NCBI GenBank assembly: GCA_027604685.1
Contig: JADHYX010000019.1
Coordinates: forward strand, 49,843 to 113,842
DNA: 64,000 bases
Direction of reading: 5' to 3'
Origin: Lobulomyces angularis
Taxonomy: Eukaryota; Chytridiomycota; Chytridiomycetes; Lobulomycetales; Lobulomycetaceae
Shown here: positions 1-11,162 of the stretch, in pieces
Layout: every line of letters starts with the position of its first letter
How positions within the stretch are numbered: position 1 is the first letter of the stretch
Program-made: the position numbers and the translations under genes
Notes under the pieces: generated by a model
Database searches by the model: none
The model's input: only the letters and a program-made list of their open reading frames with translations
What the model was told of the DNA's origin: nothing

Positions 1-1671
1 AAAAAAAAAAGGATTACCACCACTTTTTAAACATGCTTCCGCAATGTTTTTTCCAACTCCACCTAAAGTTTTTGTGGTTTTTCCTGGTGTAGATGTGTAA
101 AGGAGTTCAGATAGCTTATATTTTTCACATCCAATATTTAAGGACACTTTTGAAGTTAAATCTATAACTGTCGCCCCAATCACCATGGGACTCTTATTGG
201 ATGTTAATTGGGCATCTGTATTAGATGTTGAGCTATAGTCTTGCATATCATTTCGCTAACAAATGAAGCATAAAATTACTTAAATCTTTTTTTAAATAGC
301 ATATATATTAAATTATTTAGCTTGCAACTCAAATTCCTACATTTAACTTGGAAAATTCTACAGCAATTTTACTTCCAGCTATAGCATTATTCTTTATCAA
401 AGCAATGTTGGCCTTCAATGATTCACCACCTATTCAGAGATAATTATTTAACAGAACAAAACAACAATGACTCTATTTTACCAGTAATTTCATTTAATTT
501 TTCTAATAAATATGGAGTAGTATCTTTTCCTTTTATACCCATATAGCTGCTCTCTCTTATCGCCCTTAAAATTTCTTGTTCGACATTATCCACCGTAAAA
601 TGGGGGGAGTTTTCTTCTGGTATTGGAACTGCAAAAACCATGCCTGTTTGAGAAGAAATATTAAAATAAAAACCGTAAATGAATATCAAAAAAAATTCAC
701 CTGAATTTAAATTTAAATTTGCATTTGCAGAAATTAGTTCTGCACACTGTTTGTGGGTCGTAAAATGGCTAGGACTTTGAAAGCCTAATTTTACAATACC
801 ATTAAGCAATTTTTTTTTTATAAAGATCAAACCAGATTTAGGGAAATAAAAGGCTGGAAAATCGTTTGTTTCACCAAGGGTCGTGACAGACACTCCTTGC
901 GTTTCTAAATATTCCAGTGTTAACCCAATATCAAGGATAGACTTTGCACCAGCGCAGACAACTGCAACTGGTGTTCTGCCCAGTTCAGTGAGATCGGCTG
1001 ATATATCCATTGAACTTATTGCACCTCTATGAACTCCACCAATACCTCCAGTCACAAATATCTTAATTCCAGCCTTTTCAGCAGCTATCATTGTACCTGA
1101 GACAGTAGTGGCGCCTATCAACTTTTGACTTTTATAAAAAGTTAGATTTATATTGAAAAATGAATACCTTAATACTTCTGCAAAATCGCGTCTGCTTGTT
1201 TTTCTTGCTTCTTGACCTGGTAACCATGCAATAATAAAAATTTTTTTTTTGAAAAAAAAAAAGTGAAACCTGTTTTTCCCAGAAGGGTTAAGTCACTTTC
1301 AGATAGCCCAATTTTTATTTTTCCATTCATTAATGCAATAGTAGCTGGGATACTTCCATGTTTCTTTACTATGTTTTCGACCATAATTGCTGTTTCAACA
1401 TTCTGTGGAAAAAAAAAGGAAAAAATTTTAAATCAAAACTTTCAGAATTAAAATTTAGAAATAAAACAGATCGAATACTTGAGGATATGGCATCCCATGG
1501 GATATAATGGTAGATTCTTTAAAGTAAAAAATTTTTTTTCTTTTTAAGTTGGAAATTAAATTTTTATTTTAAACCCAAAGCAACAACAGGCTGATTATTT
1601 AATAAAGCTTCTTTAATAAAAGGTTGAATGTCTAAGAGTTTATTTTGCAATAGTTTTGATATCCTAGACAT
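1..1671 (-). CDS. Bifunctional pseudouridine-5'-phosphate glycosidase / PfkB-type kinase (cut by the window edge)
   Basis: Degrades pseudouridine: the kinase half makes pseudouridine 5'-phosphate and the glycosidase half splits it to uracil and ribose 5-phosphate. The start is the ATG at 1671 (MSRISKLLQNK). Exons then give VVALG, ESTIISHGMPYPQN (the family's N-terminal motif), SIPATIALMNGKIKIGLSE, KTSRRDFAEVL, IGATTVSGTMIAAEKAGI, FVTGGIGGVHRG and VFAVPIPEE. Upstream of about position 400 (downstream in the gene) the frame continues into a PfkB sugar-kinase start, with MVIGATVIDL, TPGKTTKTLGGVGKNIAEA and an SGG run that leaves the window. Such fusions are known from fungi and animals, whereas bacteria keep two genes (psuG, psuK). 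The introns at 644-700 and 785-832 are multiples of three and stop-free. The family call is very safe; exact exon ends are read by eye. Confidence 0.93.
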
Positions 1672-1829
1672 TTTTATTGGTTTTATAAATAATGTATTAA
1701 TTACTATATTTTAAATTTTATAAAACCACAAAATACTCAAATTACATCAAATAATCACAAAAAAAATAAAATAAGATAAAAAAAATTGCGTTGAAGAAGG
1801 TTTGGAAAGTTTTAATGAAATAGATCAAA

Positions 1830-2272
1830 TCAAAGTTTTTGAATTTTGTTGTCTATTGTTTTTTCCTTTATTAATTTTTCTTTAATTCTTTCGAAACTAA
1901 TCCTTTTAACATTTTCAAGATTCTCACAAAAATGAGATTCAGGCAATCTAATTCAGAATTTGTCATTTTTGTTAAGTATTAACAAAAGATGGTTTTTTTT
2001 TTTTTACCTGTGGGAAGAACAAAATTTTAATTGACAATATTTACAATCACCGATAATTGTTGCCGCTCTTTCTTTGCATCCCTCGTGTTTACACTAAAGA
2101 AATACTATGTTTAATATTGTGTTTAAAGTTTCAATATAATTTTTTTATCTTTTATTGGAAAATGTGAAGAAGTTGCTACCTTAATAATTTTTGATTTTGG
2201 AGAGGCGTTTGGCGGATTATCAACTATATCTCTTTTTCTATTAATTTTAAGTTTGTACAGGATTTTTTTCAT
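1830..2272 (-). CDS. Small AN1-type zinc-finger protein, Tmc1-like
   Basis: Exon 1 starts with the ATG at 2272 (MKKILYKLKINRKRDIVD) and is basic. It is spliced to an exon that opens with CKHEGCKERAATIIGDCKYC, followed by LKFCSSHRLPESHFCENLEN. The spacing of Cys and His, the GDCKYC, and the HRLPE-H-C block are the hallmarks of an AN1 zinc finger. The closing stretch (ISFERIKEKLIKEKTIDNK) resembles the basic tail after the AN1 domain in yeast Tmc1 (YOR052C), a protein tied to proteotoxic and arsenite stress and the proteasome. The protein is only about 100 residues and is shorter than Tmc1. It lies head-to-tail behind the glycosidase gene (same strand, 158 nt apart). Function is inferred from the domain only. 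Confidence 0.75.
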
Positions 2273-3920
2273 TTTAATGTTATATTAAAAAGAGTGAAGG
2301 AACTTGTAATGAACGCATTGTTGTTAAAACCCTACGGGCTTCACATCCATATCCATAAAATATTACAAAAATGTTGTTTCTGCTCATTGCCGTTAAAATT
2401 ATAGCAAATTGCACTGAAGGTAAAAACAGTGTGTTTCAAATTTTCTAGAATATAAAAAAAAAATGGTTGCTGTACAGAAAAAAATAGTTAGGCTACTTTT
2501 TAATCCTGTTAGTTTTGCAATGAATTTAGTACAACTTGGATATTCTGCATTTTGAGCAAATAGCGAAATTAATGATAAACAAATCTCATTTATCTATAGA
2601 AGGATTACAGTAAATTAAACAGATAAAATCAGGTACGCAATAAAAACATATCTCATATCAGGATCTTTTTTTTTCAATTTTTGTTGACCATAACCCATGT
2701 CCTTGGTTGTAACTTGATTTTTTTCTATTATCGGAATAATTGTATCTCATCTTTTTATCTTTCTAAATAATCGACCAGCATAAAAATCCTCTTCCTATTG
2801 TAGCTATTAAGAAGGGTTATCTGCTTTGCTACAAAAACATGCTAAATAAGTTCCAAAATCTTTCTGGTTGTAGATAATTTTGGAAACAGAACAATCATAA
2901 ACAAAGTTTTGCTGAGGAGCAACCCGTTCTCGGATTCTGCAGTAAACCTTGGCATTCGATTCATAATATCTTTGAGTATCAAGATCTTACATTTCCAACC
3001 ATACAAAGCATCAAAAGCAATAATAACATGAATATGATAAAGTCTTAACATTTCTCTAAAAATAAATTTATAATTGGCGATGAGGTTTGGTTAAATAGAG
3101 ATGGTATCGAGCAAGTGGTCTGTAGACGCAATTCAGAACGTAGACTATTACCAAAGAGACTAAGAACTTTTGCTTGCTATACCAACTGTCAATACTATAC
3201 CAGACACCATAACTTTACCTCTTCCAGAAAAGTTACCTATTCCTTTTTTTATGTAAAAGGTTGCTGTTTCTTCGCATTTGTTGCTATTTCTGATCCTGTG
3301 TTACCGTATAAAAGAAAACCCAAATGGAAAACCCTTCCGCGTCGCGTGGCGCATTTTTTTGTATGAAAGCACTTTTGATTTTTTTTTTTTTTTTTTTAAC
3401 GAATCAAAATTCAAAAGATTTTGTGAAGAATTTTGCAAGTCTCGACAAGAAAAATTGTATGATGCTTTTTATATTATTTTTTTAATTAAGGTTTACTAAC
3501 TTTATTTTATCTTCCTATAGCTTTACCTACTCATCAGCTTTAGTTCTCTGGTCAACGCACTTTTTAGTTTTTTTTAGAAAAAACAAAACCTTACTTTTGA
3601 GGCTCTTTATACAGCTTCACTTGTCAATACCTTCGGGCATACTAATTTTTAAAACCTTTAACACTTCGAGCACCGCTCTGGAGTGTACATTCACCACGAG
3701 TCTTAGAAACAACAGAATTTCCGAAAAGGAAATTCCTTTAGAGCTTCACTTGTACGCACCTGGTATATATTACTGTTGTATCCTCACTAAATAAGTAAAT
3801 TTTTTTGTTTTGTTTTAGTACCCCCTTGGCTTTCCTGAAATCGACTACGAGAAATCTTTATAATATATTATTAAGCTTATCACTTAAAACCACTTTCCAT
3901 ATACAAATTCCATCGGTACA
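2273..3920. other. Intergenic stretch with broken coding-like fragments
   Basis: No gene could be assembled. A 69-residue ORF lies on the minus strand at 2842-3051. On the plus strand an ORF is open from 3049 and holds FIIGDEVWLNRDGIE, which faintly recalls the GD-VWL tail of Ty3/gypsy integrases. A short hydrophobic ORF (MLFLLIAVKIIANC) starts at 2370. At 3600-3770 the string cttcacttgt occurs twice, about 126 nt apart. T-runs and A-runs are frequent. This may be decayed mobile or gene sequence plus the ornithine decarboxylase promoter. Confidence 0.4.
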
Positions 3921-5427
3921 ATGAAAGAAGCTTCTTGCCTTGTCCACACACCAGTGAACCTAGATCTGTTTCAAAATAAAAATTCTTATTTGAAATTTTC
4001 CAACAACGACATAAAATTAACTCAGAATAAGCAACTATTACCAAATTTCGTTAATAAATCCTTTTCAAACAATTCCGCTACCAAAATCATTAATGTTAGC
4101 AACTCACCAGTTTCCTCTATTCTGCATGACACTTTAGCTGGAATGAACAGTGATGATGAAAGTGATGCTTTTTATGTATGTGATTTGGCTCAAGTCGAAT
4201 TGCAATTCCACCGCTTTAAAAAACTTTTACCACGAGTAATTCCCTTTTTTGCCATGAAGTGTAATCCTGACGAGAACGTTATCAAAACCTTAATAAATTT
4301 GGGTGCTGGTTTTGACTGTGCTAGTAAGGTATACTCTAATTTTTTTTTTTTGGCTTTTTAAAGATATATTTTCACTGTAGAATGAATTACAAACTATTTT
4401 GAATCTTGGTGTTTCCCCTTCTTCCATAATCTACGCCAATCCATGCAAACAGGCATCTCACGTTCGTTATGCCGCTAAAAATGAAGTTAGCTTGATGACG
4501 TTTGACAATGCAGATGAACTGCACAAGATAAAGGCAATTTTTCCAACGGCAAAGTTAGTCTTACGTATCCTTGCTGATGATAGCCGCTCATTATGCAAGT
4601 TTGGTGTGAAGTTTGGTGCATCACTTTCTGATGTTTCAATGTTGCTTCAAGTCGCCAAAAGCTTGGAATTAGATGTTGTAGGTATTAGTTTTCATGTTGG
4701 AAGCGGGTGTTATGATGCCAGTGCCTTCAGTGATGCTGTTTTGTTAGCAAAAGAGGCTTTTGATATAGGCGAAAAACTTGGTTTTAACTTCGAATTGTTA
4801 GATGGTAATTTTCAAAATTTAATTGATAAGCTCATTTTATTAGTTGGTGGAGGCTTTCCTGGTTACGGTGCTGAAGGTGTTTCGTTTGAACAAATTGCTC
4901 TTAAGTTAGGTCCAGTAATTGATGCTTGTTTTCCTCCGCATGTTAAAATTATTGCTGAACCTGGAAGATATTTTGTTTCCAATGCCTTTACTTTAGCAGT
5001 CAACATCTGTTCCCGAAGAAAAATTAAAGTTAGTGACTGCGACGCAACCAAGGAGTTCAGATATTACATTAATGACGGAATGGTAGTAACTTCATAAACA
5101 TTGATATGTTTTAATATTTTTATTTAGTATGGTAGCTTTAACTGTATTACTTTTGATCATTACAAACCGATTCCAAAAATTTTAAAAGCAAAAAAGAACT
5201 TTTATTATCAGAAGAATGAAAAATTACTTGAAGAACTATACTCATCTTCTATTTGGGGACCCACCTGTGATTCAATGGATGTAATTGCGACCAATTATTT
5301 GTTACCAGAACTCGAAATTGGTGATTGGTTATACTTCGATAGTATGGGAGCCTATACTAGTGCCGCTGGTAGTGTATTTAATGGTTTTATGAAACCTAGA
5401 ATTTTTTATACTAATACATTACATTAA
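3921..5427 (+). CDS. Ornithine decarboxylase
   Basis: PLP enzyme that turns ornithine into putrescine, the first step of polyamine synthesis, in the cytosol. Four exons: 3921-4328, 4381-4804, 4844-5082 and 5128-5427. Visible motifs in order are FFAMKCNPD (Schiff-base lysine), GAGFDCASK, YANPCKQASHVRYAA, SFHVGSGCYD, LLDVGGGFPGYGAEG (phosphate-binding glycines, made by removing the 39-nt intron), IAEPGRYFVSNAFTLAVN, YYINDGMYGSFNCITFDH and WGPTCDSMD with the catalytic cysteine. Total length is near 400 residues, usual for eukaryotic ODC. About 90 residues precede the barrel and are Asn- and Ser-rich, as in other fungal ODCs. The gene looks intact and functional. Confidence 0.95.
4805..4843 (+). 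other. 39-nt in-frame, stop-free intron in the ODC active-site loop
   Basis: The 39 nt begin with GT and end with TAG, have no in-frame stop and keep the frame. They interrupt the codon for the residue between LLD and GGGFPG. Every known ODC has an unbroken LD(I/V)GGGFPG here, so I read it as an intron. If retained it would add 13 residues to the phosphate-binding loop. Confidence 0.85.
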
Positions 5428-5569
5428 ATTTTTTTTTTTTTTATGATATTTTAACTTTGAGTTTTTAATTGTTTTTATTTTTAAATATAATTTCTCTCCA
5501 ACCACCACCATTCTAAATAAAAAAAAGTAATTATAAAAAAATATTTATAAACCCAGTTTATAATTTCCG

Positions 5570-6225
5570 CTAGTTTATGACTATTAAATTTAGAGTTTCA
5601 GTAAGAACAGCCTCGTCTTTTAGACTTTCTAAAAGACATTTTAAAATTGCAGGTTTTTCACCTGCTGCAGCCCACATCAAAATTCTAAAAACTTATTAAA
5701 TTTACTAGAAAGAATAAAAAAAATAAGTATTACGTTTCATATTGTGAATCGATTGCCCAAATGTTAGCTTTTCTACTGATTACTAGTTTTATTTTAATTT
5801 TTTATACAATTATTTGTTATTACAATTTTTTTATTTTATTTATTTTTCCTTTCTTAAGGTATTCAACTTTTATCAGTTCATTACGGGAAACTGAAATCAT
5901 TAAACTAGTTCTATTCTTAAACTGAAAAAATTCAATGTTTGCAACCAAATTCCAAAAGAATATCCAAATATCCAACATTAAGTGATAAAGCTTCAGTGAT
6001 TTCATGAAAAAAAGCTTGGCTGATTTTTTTGGTTTTGTCAATAGATACTTCTTTTTTTTGTAAGTGAAGTTTCACAATTTCGTTAAATGAATTGCTGGAT
6101 TTTTTGAAATTGTATAAATCAATGGGTTCTTGGATAAAAATCACTATTTTGGTGTAGATTTCAAAAGGAAATGCTTTGAATTTTGACTCTTTTCTCTTAA
6201 TTTTATTTACAATTTTTTGTATCAT
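5570..6225 (-). pseudogene. F-box/ankyrin-repeat protein, apparently frameshifted
   Basis: From the ATG at 6225 the product opens with a basic stretch, then FPFEIYTKIVIFIQEP and DLYNFKKSSNSFNEIV, which fit an F-box. Ankyrin-like text follows (VGYLDILLEFG). Right there the frame hits a stop, while the +1 frame carries on as ANIEFFQFKNRTSLMISVSR, matching ankyrin spacing. No GT..AG intron in the right phase bridges the two. A later exon (ILMWAAAGEKPAILKCLLES) ends with TAG at 5570-5572. So either one base has been lost or gained (pseudogene or sequencing error) or the splice is non-standard. F-box proteins with ankyrin repeats usually act as SCF ubiquitin-ligase adaptors. A better-preserved relative is at 17738-18914. 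Confidence 0.55.
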
Positions 6226-7609
6226 AGATCTGAAATGTGGCTTGAATGGCAAAACCTTACAGTTTATATTTGTTAAATTAATATGGAACAGCTTCTGTGT
6301 TTGATACTAGCACTATAATTCAATGAAACATAGAAAATAATTATGGAATGCGATCTAATAAATCTTTATCACTAAAAGAAATAATATGATATTTGATGAT
6401 AAATTAAGATTCATGTTCAAAGCTACTTTGAACAAAAAAAAGTATTATCAGTCATGACAGTATATGCCATATCGTATTAAATTTAACGTGAATTCTAAAT
6501 TGACTAACTTTACATTATTTTAGTTAAGCTAATGAAAAGCCAAAAAACGTGCAATTAATTTTTCTTAAAAGTTTTGGTTTTTTAAAAATTTAAACAAAAA
6601 GGTTAATGCTAATTGTTTTCTACGTAACAATCCTCACCATCATTATTCAACTTCTAAACGGAGCATCCTCCGCCAACCGCTGAAATTCACTTAGTGTACA
6701 AACATTCCAGATTCTTGGATTGTTAAATTAACTTTTTTTAAGTTCTTTTTATTCATTATTCGATTCCAGCTTCATGGACTGCATATATGTTTACTTTCAA
6801 AACAGCAGTTTCTAAAAATAAATTTATGCACATAAGTATAAATAAGAAAACTTTCTGACAAAAATATAAAACTAATTCATTCCAATTAACACTTTGAGGA
6901 AAAAATACATGCTTTTAGAACCAACGCTAAAATAAATTTTCCAGTCAACGACTAACATGTATTTCCCAATGTTAGTTTCAGGTTACGTAAAATCCGTATC
7001 GTCCCAATTAAGCCATTTACCAATATAAGCATAAAATCGAAATAAGATAAATTCATAATTTAGACCTGTATTGTTAATTTATAAATTTTTTATTTTATTG
7101 ACATACATTTCTCATTCATTTATATTTCAAGTTAATCTTCCACCAATTGGCAGCATCATCAGCGCAGTTACTTTAACAACAAATTATCAAAAACAATGAA
7201 ATTCAGAGTTTCGCTTTTGAATTTTAAAAAATAGGGAGTAGTTCGGATACTTGTATACAATTTAAAATACGACGGCACAGTAGTTAAAAATAGTTTCAAA
7301 TCCATTTTAAATTAAAAATTGATCAAAGTTAAAAAAATTTGATAAATTTGTGTATTAAAAAATTTCAGAAAAAAACTTAATTAAAAAAAAAAACTTTATC
7401 CTTACTTTTATATACATAGAATTTTTTTTGGCTGAAAAACTTTCTTCTATTATTTACATTGTTTGTTTAAAGAAATAAAAAAAAAAAAACAAAAGGAGGG
7501 GAAAGTTTGATAGATAAAAAAAAACAAAAATTCAAGAAGCAATTAATTTTTCAAAGTTTAGTTTATAATTGATTCAAAAATTATTTTTTTAAGACAAATG
7601 AATAAAAAA
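6226..7609. other. Gene-poor interval between F-box/ankyrin gene and Sec1
   Basis: About 1.4 kb without a supportable gene. One oddity is a 25-codon ORF at 6606-6683 (MLIVFYVTILTIIIQLLN then GASSANR and TGA) that reads like a signal peptide and has a higher GC content than its surroundings. No following exon in frame was found. The rest is A/T-rich spacer and probably contains the promoter of the Sec1 gene. Confidence 0.4.
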
Positions 7610-10600
7610 ATGTACAGCAGTTTAAAAGCTTGTGTTAAATCAAGTGATAATAAAAAACATTTTTTAATTTAATTTTTTTTTTTAAGGGTTACTTGACGAT
7701 ATGATAAAGATTAACACAGGAAGCTATAAGATCTTAATAATTGATGAAATTTCTTTAAAATTGCTAAATAGTGTTTTAACAATGTCAGAGATTCAAGATC
7801 ATCAATTTGCCCTGGTGGAAACCTTAAGTAAACGCAGAAAAGCCTACTTAGATTATGACGCTATATATTTTATTGAACCAACCATTCATAATATTCAATT
7901 GGTTATTGACGATTTTCAGGGTAAACCACCATATAAGTCTTGTCACATGTACTGCACCTCAAGTAAATTATTTTTTTTTTAACGTAATTTTAAAATTCAA
8001 GTTTTATTGTAATTTTTTACAATCATCATGATATTTATATATGTAATCTAATATTTTGTTTAATTTAGCGCTGTCTGATGCTTCTTTTGAAAAGATTAGT
8101 AGATCTCCTTTGAAAAGTTATTTAAAAAGTTTGAAGGACTTGAATATTGATTTTATTGGTTATTTGTTTAATATTTAATTTTTTAAGATTTTTATAATTT
8201 TTATTTTTTTGTTTTTATAGCATTAGAAAGGTTAATTTTTTCATTGGAAAGACCTTCTACAACCTATCTACTCTATAATCCCCCTACTCCGTTATCATTG
8301 AAGACGGAATTGAATTTGATAGCAAAAAAGTTGAGCTTCGTTTTTGGAGTTCTAAATGAATTTCCATTAATTAAATTTTATAATCCTCCTACGATAAGAA
8401 ACATTCAGAATAATTTTTGTAATACCGTTGGTTTCGCACTTTTGGAGGAATTAAAAGAGTTAAAAAAGCTTACTATTCAATTTGGTGATAATAAACCTGA
8501 CAACGAAAGGGCCACTGTAATAATTATGGACAGAGGTATAGACGTCGCTGCAACTTTTCTACATGAATTTACATACCAGGTTAAAACAAAAAAATAAAAA
8601 GAGTTATTGAGAAAACGATAGAGTGTATTTGAGAAAGTTTGTGTTGGGCATACTTTTCAAGTCGTTTTCCAAATATCCTTATTTTTATTTATTATTTTTG
8701 TAGGCCATGTTAGCTGATCTTGTTGGTTTTGAAGAAAACAGCAAGATAAGATGGGATGGGGAAGGTTCAGTGAATGGCTTTGTTACCCTTGACGAAAAAG
8801 ATCCAGTTTGGAGTGAAATTCGACACAAACACATTGCTGATGCTATGGATTATTTAGCTGAAAATGTACAAAAATTTACTACGGGAAATAAAGCCGCGCA
8901 ATTCGCTCAACAAAATTTAAAAAATTCAAACAATTCATTAGCTCAAATCAGTCAATTACAAACTGCATTGTCAGCTTTACCTGAATTTCAAGAACAAAAG
9001 GCAAGATTTAGTCTTCACACAGATTTGTGCAAGAAGTGTATGGATGAATATAATTCTAGAAAACTTGAAAATGTTTCAAGAGTAGAACAGGTATTCTATA
9101 TTTTCTTACTTTTTTTATTCTCTTAATTTTTTTTCCCAAAATGAACAGGAATTGGTAACTGGCGAAACCAATGAAGGAAAATCATCAAGGTTGAGTGTAA
9201 ATTCGTTATATTCATTATTCGACGATCCCAAGATTGAGTAAGTTCAATATTTGAGATAAATGAATTATAAAAGAAAATTAAAAATAATATGGATCAAAAT
9301 TAAAAAAAAAAATTAATTTGTATTAGAAAAGAAGAAAAATTAAGACTAGCATTACTGTATTTGATATCAAAAAATGGAATGACAGAAGATGAAAGAGAAA
9401 GATTACTGCAACACAAAAATCTATTGTTAAATGATTCTGAAAAACAAGCCATTACAAATTTATCACTTTTGGGTGTTAAATTATCTGTAAGTTACGATAA
9501 AAGTAGAGACTATGTGGTAAAAAAAGATACATTTTTATATGTTTATATATTTTTTTTTCAGAATCCATTTTTTCACTTAAATAGAAAAAGTGGAGTTAGA
9601 GATAAAAAATTTGATAACTGTAGATTCATACCTAGTTTAAAAGCCATAGCTCAAGTAAATTGTTGTTTTATGAAATTAATTTTTTTTTTTTTAAGGACCA
9701 AATTAAAGGAACTCTTGATGAGAAGTTGTTTCCGTATATTGAAAAGCCTGTTAGTGTGGCAAGTACCAATGGGAATGTATTACAATCTCCAGCTTTACGC
9801 AATACGAAAGCGTCTTGGGCAACAAAACGACAACCAAGTGTCGGTAGCAATTCTTCAGGATCTACCCTATCTAGCGTTAAAGAATTGAAAGTTACAGGTC
9901 CAAGAATAATTTTATTTGTGTTGGGAGGTATTTCATACTCGGAAATTAGAAGTGCTTATGAAATTATGGAAGAAACTAATAGAGAAGTTATTATAGGTTT
10001 ATTTTTTCTTTTTGTAAAACTAATTTTTAATTTTTTTTTTTTTTAATTTAAAAACTTAGGGTCAACTTCAATAAATTCACCTTACGAGTTTATAAATTTA
10101 GCTAAATTTTTACATCGACCATCACCTCCAACAACTCAAATGATTCTGCAATCGGAGAAACAGCTAGCACCGTTCCATCCACCACCATCAGTGTCCCAAA
10201 AACATCAGAGAGGAGACTCTCGACTTCAAGATGTAAACTCCTTAGGAAGAAGAGATCAGAGTTCAAGTCAGGTTAGTGATAGAGGGAGAATGGGAAGTAG
10301 TGAGTTCAGAAATGAAAATAGGTCGCGAAGTAAAAGTAAAAATAGAAATCAATTACAAAATTTCAGAGCACCACCAAGAAGTGATCCTGCTAATGCTCCT
10401 CGTCAGGGTAAGTCTCCACCGAGACAACAAGTGGAAAATAGACATCAATACGACGGTAGACAACTATATGAAAATAGAGTACAAGGAGAACCTAGGCAGC
10501 AGAGATACCAAAATGCAGAGGTGGACAACAATTATTATGCTGGAAGATCCAGTAGTAATGACCCTAGATTTGAAAGCCCAAGAACTTCTCCCTATAATTC

Positions 10601-10829
10601 CAGGAGTAATTCTGGGAATAATCTTAATGTAAATAGTGCCATCGATTATAGATCTAAAAGTTCTCCCCATTTAAATGAGGATTACAGAAAAGTAGATAGG
10701 TTTGTACAGCCTTTAGATCAAAGATTGCAAGGAATGGATCTTCATAGGGGGGCAAGTAGCAACCCCTCCACTAGCGGTGACAGTGTTAAAGAAAAAGAAA
10801 AAAAAAGTAGATGGTGGAAAAAAGGGTAG
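7610..10829 (+). CDS. Sec1/Munc18 family syntaxin-binding protein
   Basis: SM protein that clasps SNARE complexes in exocytosis. The start is set by a short first exon (7610-7643, MYSSLKACVKS) spliced to 7687, giving a junction RLLDDMIK that matches the family's N-terminus. Later blocks include ILIIDEISLKLLNSVLTMS, LVETLSKRRKAYLDYDAIYF, YLLYNPPTPLS, ATVIIMDRGIDVAA (the DRG motif), FLHEFTYQAMLADLVG, WDGEGSVNGFVTLDEKDPVW, IRHKHIADAMDYLAENV and GPRIILFVLGGISYSEIR. About nine introns; the one at 9487-9561 is 75 nt, in frame and stop-free. After the SM domain comes about 230 residues of Ser/Arg/Gln-rich disordered tail ending in KEKEKKSRWWKKG. Exocytic Sec1 is favoured over Sly1 or Vps33 because of the overall match to Munc18/Sec1. 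Confidence 0.92.
9487..9561 (+). other. 75-nt in-frame, stop-free intron in Sec1
   Basis: GTAAGT at the 5' end and a T-run followed by CAG at the 3' end mark a canonical intron. It is a multiple of three and has no stop, so retention would insert 25 residues rich in aromatic residues. The insert falls between SLLGVKLS and NPFFH, where other Sec1 proteins have no such block. Confidence 0.85.
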
Positions 10830-11162
10830 AAAAATAATAAAAAATTTTTTTATAATGCAATTAAATAAATATAAATGTAGACTTTTTTTTCTTTTAATTT
10901 TCAAATTCTTTTTCATTTTATTTAAAAAATTTTTTCGACTAAATAACATTTTAATTCCTCGCAGTCACCATCTTTTAAAACTGAGAGGTAATTGTTAAGA
11001 TAACTCTCTTCTTTTTTCATCTTTAAAATCACTTTTTTTTTTTACAACAGAAAATTTTTTTTAAGAATTTTACTTAAAAAACAAGAAAACTAGGAAAATT
11101 AACATTTCAATATTTTCAAAAAATAACGATAAAGAAGAAAAAGGTGTATTATAACAAAAAAA
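10830..11162. other. Intergenic, Sec1 3' end to RibD-C gene
   Basis: Homopolymer A and T runs only. It should contain the Sec1 poly(A) region and the promoter of the next gene; no motif can be singled out. Confidence 0.5.

Noticed and set aside
10276..10998. Additional ORFs in other frames over the Sec1 tail.
   Set aside because: Low-complexity codon composition keeps the other frames open; the Sec1 frame is supported by the upstream exons.
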